A DNA stretch of 8,163 bases. Origin: an uncultured Litorilinea sp. (lineage in GTDB: Bacteria > Chloroflexota > Anaerolineae > Caldilineales > Caldilineaceae). The DNA lies in assembly GCA_946885925.1 (NCBI GenBank), contig CAMPHP010000107.1, forward strand, positions 1 to 8,163. The letters run 5' to 3'. The position numbers and the translations under genes were made by a program. How positions within the stretch are numbered: the stretch's first letter is position 1; each line of letters starts with the position of its first letter. The notes beneath the pieces are model-generated. The model was not told where the DNA came from. It ran no database searches and saw nothing but the letters and a program-made list of their open reading frames with translations. Below are positions 5,717-8,163 of this stretch, piece after piece.

Positions 5717-6835
5717 TTAGTACACCAGCTTCTTTGGAAACCAAATATCCTTGGGGTCACCAGGATGGCGGGCGATCACATCTTCGTCCAATTCAATGCC
5801 TAATCCTGGCTTTGTAGGCAAGGGGATATAGCCGTTCTGGATCTCCAATGGCTCTTTCACCAGGTTGCCCGATAGAGTGCGGGTATGCACCGATTCGGTG
5901 ATCAAAAAATTGGGGGTACAGGCGGCAAACTGTACAACCGCTGCCAGCGAGACAGGCCCATTCGGGTTATGCGGCGCGACCGTGACCCCGCAGGGTTCGG
6001 CCATCGAAGCAATTTTGCGAATCTCCAAAATACCGCCGCAGTGGCAAATATCGGGCTGGATCACATCCACCAGCCGCTCGCGCAAGAGCGGCCAAAAACC
6101 CCAGCGTGTGTAATAGCGTTCGCCCGTTGCCAAGGGTACATTCACCTCGGCCCGCACGCGCGCCAGCATCTCATTGGCATCGGATGGTACCGGCTCTTCT
6201 AGAAAGAGTATGTTAAAAGGCTCCAACGCTCTAGCAATGCGGATAGCAGCTTGCGGGCCGAAACGCCAATGACCATCTACTGCAATATCAGCCCGATTGC
6301 CGACAGCTTCGCGTGCTGCCGCAATACAGGCCACGGCATAGGCCAGCCCATCGTGCGAAATATCCATGTACTCATCGCCAAAGGGGTCAAACTTCATGCC
6401 AGTAAAACCCAACTGTTCCACGGCATGTGCCGCAGCCTCGCCACATTCCTCTGGCGTACTATATGGCCCAGGCCAAGTGTAGGCGCGGATTGCCTCGCGC
6501 ACTGGCCCACCCCAGAGACGGTAGACTGGTGTATTGTAGTATTTGCCAGTGATGTCCCATAGTGCCTGCTCAATACCACTGATGGCAGTAAAGTCGGTGA
6601 CACCTTTCCAACAAGACGTCATGTGCCACTTGCGCCACAAAATCTCAATGTTGCGCGGATCCTCCCCCACAAAAATGCGCTTCATCTCTTCAATCGCGCC
6701 CAACACCGAGAGTTCCTTGCCCTCCAAGGTGGCTTCGCCCACACCTTCAATACCTTCATCGGTAAACACTTTGACAAAGATATAGTTACTAACACCAAAA
6801 TCCACCATGTAGGTGGCAATATCCGTAATCTTCAT
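5717..6835 (-). CDS. Enolase-superfamily dehydratase (mandelate racemase/muconate lactonizing enzyme family, galactonate-dehydratase-like)
   Basis: 372 residues from MKITDIATYMVDFG, the usual length and start of the family. The capping domain covers about 1-115 and the barrel 116-372. Mg2+ ligands are D187 (VDGHW), E213 (FLEEP) and E239 (TGER). Acid/base residues are H189 (two after the first Asp) and H289 (APHNPNG), and E314 (TES) sits near the end of the barrel. Against the residues of E. coli D-galactonate dehydratase as recalled (D183, H185, E209, E235, H285, E310) the offset is a constant +4, which supports dehydration of a sugar acid to a 2-keto-3-deoxy acid. The exact sugar is not readable. 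An upstream in-frame ATG at 6970 would overlap the FAD gene and adds 45 residues unlike the family, so 6835 is preferred, although it has no clear ribosome binding site. It lies 70 nt downstream of the FAD gene and could be co-transcribed with it. Confidence 0.9.
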   Translation of the reverse strand: MKITDIATYMVDFGVSNYIFVKVFTDEGIEGVGEATLEGKELSVLGAIEEMKRIFVGEDPRNIEILWRKWHMTSCWKGVTDFTAISGIEQALWDITGKYYNTPVYRLWGGPVREAIRAYTWPGPYSTPEECGEAAAHAVEQLGFTGMKFDPFGDEYMDISHDGLAYAVACIAAAREAVGNRADIAVDGHWRFGPQAAIRIARALEPFNILFLEEPVPSDANEMLARVRAEVNVPLATGERYYTRWGFWPLLRERLVDVIQPDICHCGGILEIRKIASMAEPCGVTVAPHNPNGPVSLAAVVQFAACTPNFLITESVHTRTLSGNLVKEPLEIQNGYIPLPTKPGLGIELDEDVIARHPGDPKDIWFPKKLVY

Positions 6836-6905
6836 AGAGTCGCAATTCCGGTTTCTAGTGGTGGAATGGATTGTAATGGTGGCAGGAAAGAAGAAGTAAG
6901 AACAC

Positions 6906-8108
6906 TCAATCTTCGCCAAAGAAGCGGCGACGAGCGAACTCATCACTCGGCACATCGGGACCCAAGGCAATCAGATCAAAGTTGCGCTCAGGCTCCTGGA
7001 CATGCCGCGGGATTGCCCGTGCCCGGCGCGCCTGGGCTTCACGACCTATCTCAAAGAATAGCTCTCCGAGCCAACCCTCAACGCGGTGGAGAGCGCCATA
7101 GTACTGATCATGTTCCTCAGCATAGGCATGGGCCGCAGCAGTCCAGTCATCCCTGCATAGCAGATGCTCGCATAATACCCGCACATCGCGCAGCGCAAGC
7201 GAGAGTCCTTGTCCAAACGTGGGATCGCTTGTGGCGGCTGCATCCCCCACAAGCACGATGCCCTGGCGGTATGGATGCTCTATCCAACTCGCTGCACTCT
7301 CGAATTCGGCAAGGGGGCCAATCATCTTCGCCCCTTTGTACCACTCGACAGGCACACCTGTCTGATAACACGCCGCAAGAAAAGCCGGTTCTCGCGCGGC
7401 TCCACTCAGACCGCGGCGGCGAGCATTGCGCTTGCGGTACATAAAATAGGAGCGGAAACGTTGTTTGCCGGTAGGGATAATCAGCACGGTCTGCCCCCTC
7501 CAAGACTTCGGGATAAGCTGCACCGCGTCCTCTGGCAGTTGTACCCCCTCGTGTAAAACCCCAGCGATCATCCGCCGGTCGGGATCACGCTGGACAGAGA
7601 AGCCACCCCAAGCACGCACCTTAGAATTGCGACCATCGGCCCCAACGACGAGGCGCGCCGCCACTCGTTCTTCGCGCTGCGATCCCCGCACCCATACAGT
7701 CACCGGCGACCCTGCCGCAACTCTTGTTACCGTGACACCCCGCCAAACCTCTGCGCCAGCGGCCTCGGCAAGTGCGAGCAGAACGCTTTGCATCGTAGGA
7801 TGGTGGAAAGCCAAGATCCCGCTCTGCGTGGGCGTCGTCGCGACAAGGTCGCGCAAGTCCCCTTGCGACGTTCCCTGAGAGGTATGCCACCAGCGAATGT
7901 CGTGACCGCATGTTTGCAGCAAAGGTTCATAGATGCCAAGACGCTGCGCCTCTGCAATCCCCCAAGAGACGATGACTTCACCACGCACCCGATCACGAAA
8001 CGATTGTTCACGCTCTAGGACAAGCGCGCGGACGCCGCGCTCGGCAACTGTTTTGGCGAGCGCGGCACCAGCCAGTCCTCCCCCGATCACAATCAAATCG
8101 TAGGGCAT
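6906..8108 (-). CDS. FAD-dependent monooxygenase/geranylgeranyl-reductase-like oxidoreductase
   Basis: 400 residues, a complete group A flavoprotein of the p-hydroxybenzoate hydroxylase fold. The Rossmann FAD loop is IVIGGGLAGAALA (6-18), with the ribose-binding acidic residue at E32 (LVLEREQ). The DG motif is VVGADGRNSKVR (154-165). The GD motif is VLVGDAAATSDPTFGQGLSLAL (285-306), contacting the FAD phosphate and the active site. There is no signal peptide. Such enzymes hydroxylate aromatic rings or reduce isoprenoid chains; the substrate cannot be assigned. ATG 8108 has AGAGG five bases upstream (minus strand, 8114-8118). The following gene on the same strand starts 70 nt after its stop. 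Confidence 0.9.
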   Translation of the reverse strand: MPYDLIVIGGGLAGAALAKTVAERGVRALVLEREQSFRDRVRGEVIVSWGIAEAQRLGIYEPLLQTCGHDIRWWHTSQGTSQGDLRDLVATTPTQSGILAFHHPTMQSVLLALAEAAGAEVWRGVTVTRVAAGSPVTVWVRGSQREERVAARLVVGADGRNSKVRAWGGFSVQRDPDRRMIAGVLHEGVQLPEDAVQLIPKSWRGQTVLIIPTGKQRFRSYFMYRKRNARRRGLSGAAREPAFLAACYQTGVPVEWYKGAKMIGPLAEFESAASWIEHPYRQGIVLVGDAAATSDPTFGQGLSLALRDVRVLCEHLLCRDDWTAAAHAYAEEHDQYYGALHRVEGWLGELFFEIGREAQARRARAIPRHVQEPERNFDLIALGPDVPSDEFARRRFFGED

Positions 8109-8163
8109 AACGACCTCTTGGAGGGTTAGTAGAGCGCCCCCTTTGCTTCTGTGGCACTTGCCA

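Noticed and set aside
6836..6905. Separate promoter for the enolase-family gene (TACAAT on the minus strand at 6870-6875)
   Set aside because: The -10-like hexamer is good but no matching -35 is present at 16-18 bp; co-transcription with the upstream FAD gene is as likely.
6623..7444. 273-codon plus-strand open frame across two minus-strand genes
   Set aside because: It is antisense to the conserved enolase-family and FAD-protein genes, is rich in Arg/His/Gln/Ser as expected for a shadow frame, and shows no motif.
1..8163. Mobile element, CRISPR array, tRNA or rRNA
   Set aside because: No transposase or integrase frame, no spaced direct repeats, no tRNA-like cloverleaf and no rRNA signature was found; the long palindromes are isolated and each sits at a gene end.

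Overview
The window is 8.2 kb of moderately GC-rich bacterial DNA with seven protein genes, no RNA genes of a known class, no mobile element and no CRISPR. The mix of families is a set of stand-alone sugar-acid-type enzymes: a DHDPS/aldolase-superfamily protein, a Gfo/Idh/MocA oxidoreductase, an enolase-superfamily dehydratase and a phytanoyl-CoA-type dioxygenase. Together with an MpaB-like oxygenase and long perfect intergenic hairpins, this is reminiscent of Chloroflexota (Anaerolineae/Caldilineae or SAR202-like lineages). That assignment is an inference from gene content; no phylogenetic marker is present.

Layout. Left: a DHDPS-superfamily gene (66-1004, minus) and a Gfo/Idh/MocA gene (1175-2344, plus) are divergently transcribed from a 170-bp AT-rich control region that contains a small palindrome. 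Each gene ends at a long hairpin (1-70 and 2361-2415). Middle: a 573-bp gene-free stretch, whose last part could fold into alternative or pseudoknotted structures reaching the ribosome binding site, precedes an unrecognised lysine-rich protein (2918-3652). An MpaB/DUF2236-type oxygenase (3849-4661) with a recognisable promoter follows, then a phytanoyl-CoA dioxygenase-family Fe(II)/2-oxoglutarate enzyme (4786-5643). The dioxygenase gene is preceded by two tandem copies of a 14-bp repeat. Right: the dioxygenase gene converges on an enolase-superfamily gene (5717-6835, minus), with a GC-rich hairpin between them. Upstream of the enolase gene on the same strand is an FAD-dependent monooxygenase-like gene (6906-8108, minus).

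How they may work together. The aldolase-like, dehydrogenase-like and enolase-type proteins are the three enzyme types used in non-phosphorylated oxidation, dehydration and retro-aldol cleavage of sugars and sugar acids. The enolase-family member keeps the full set of metal and acid/base residues of galactonate-dehydratase-like enzymes, with a constant +4 offset as recalled from E. coli DgoD. They are not in one operon, so a shared pathway is only a hypothesis. The aldolase-like protein has lost two family signatures (GTTGE-type loop and the catalytic Tyr), and the Gfo-like protein has an altered dinucleotide loop and a QKP instead of EKP motif. No complete novel defence or mobile system is visible. 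The least explained parts are the hypothetical gene at 2918-3652 with its long structured leader, and the large hairpins at gene ends.
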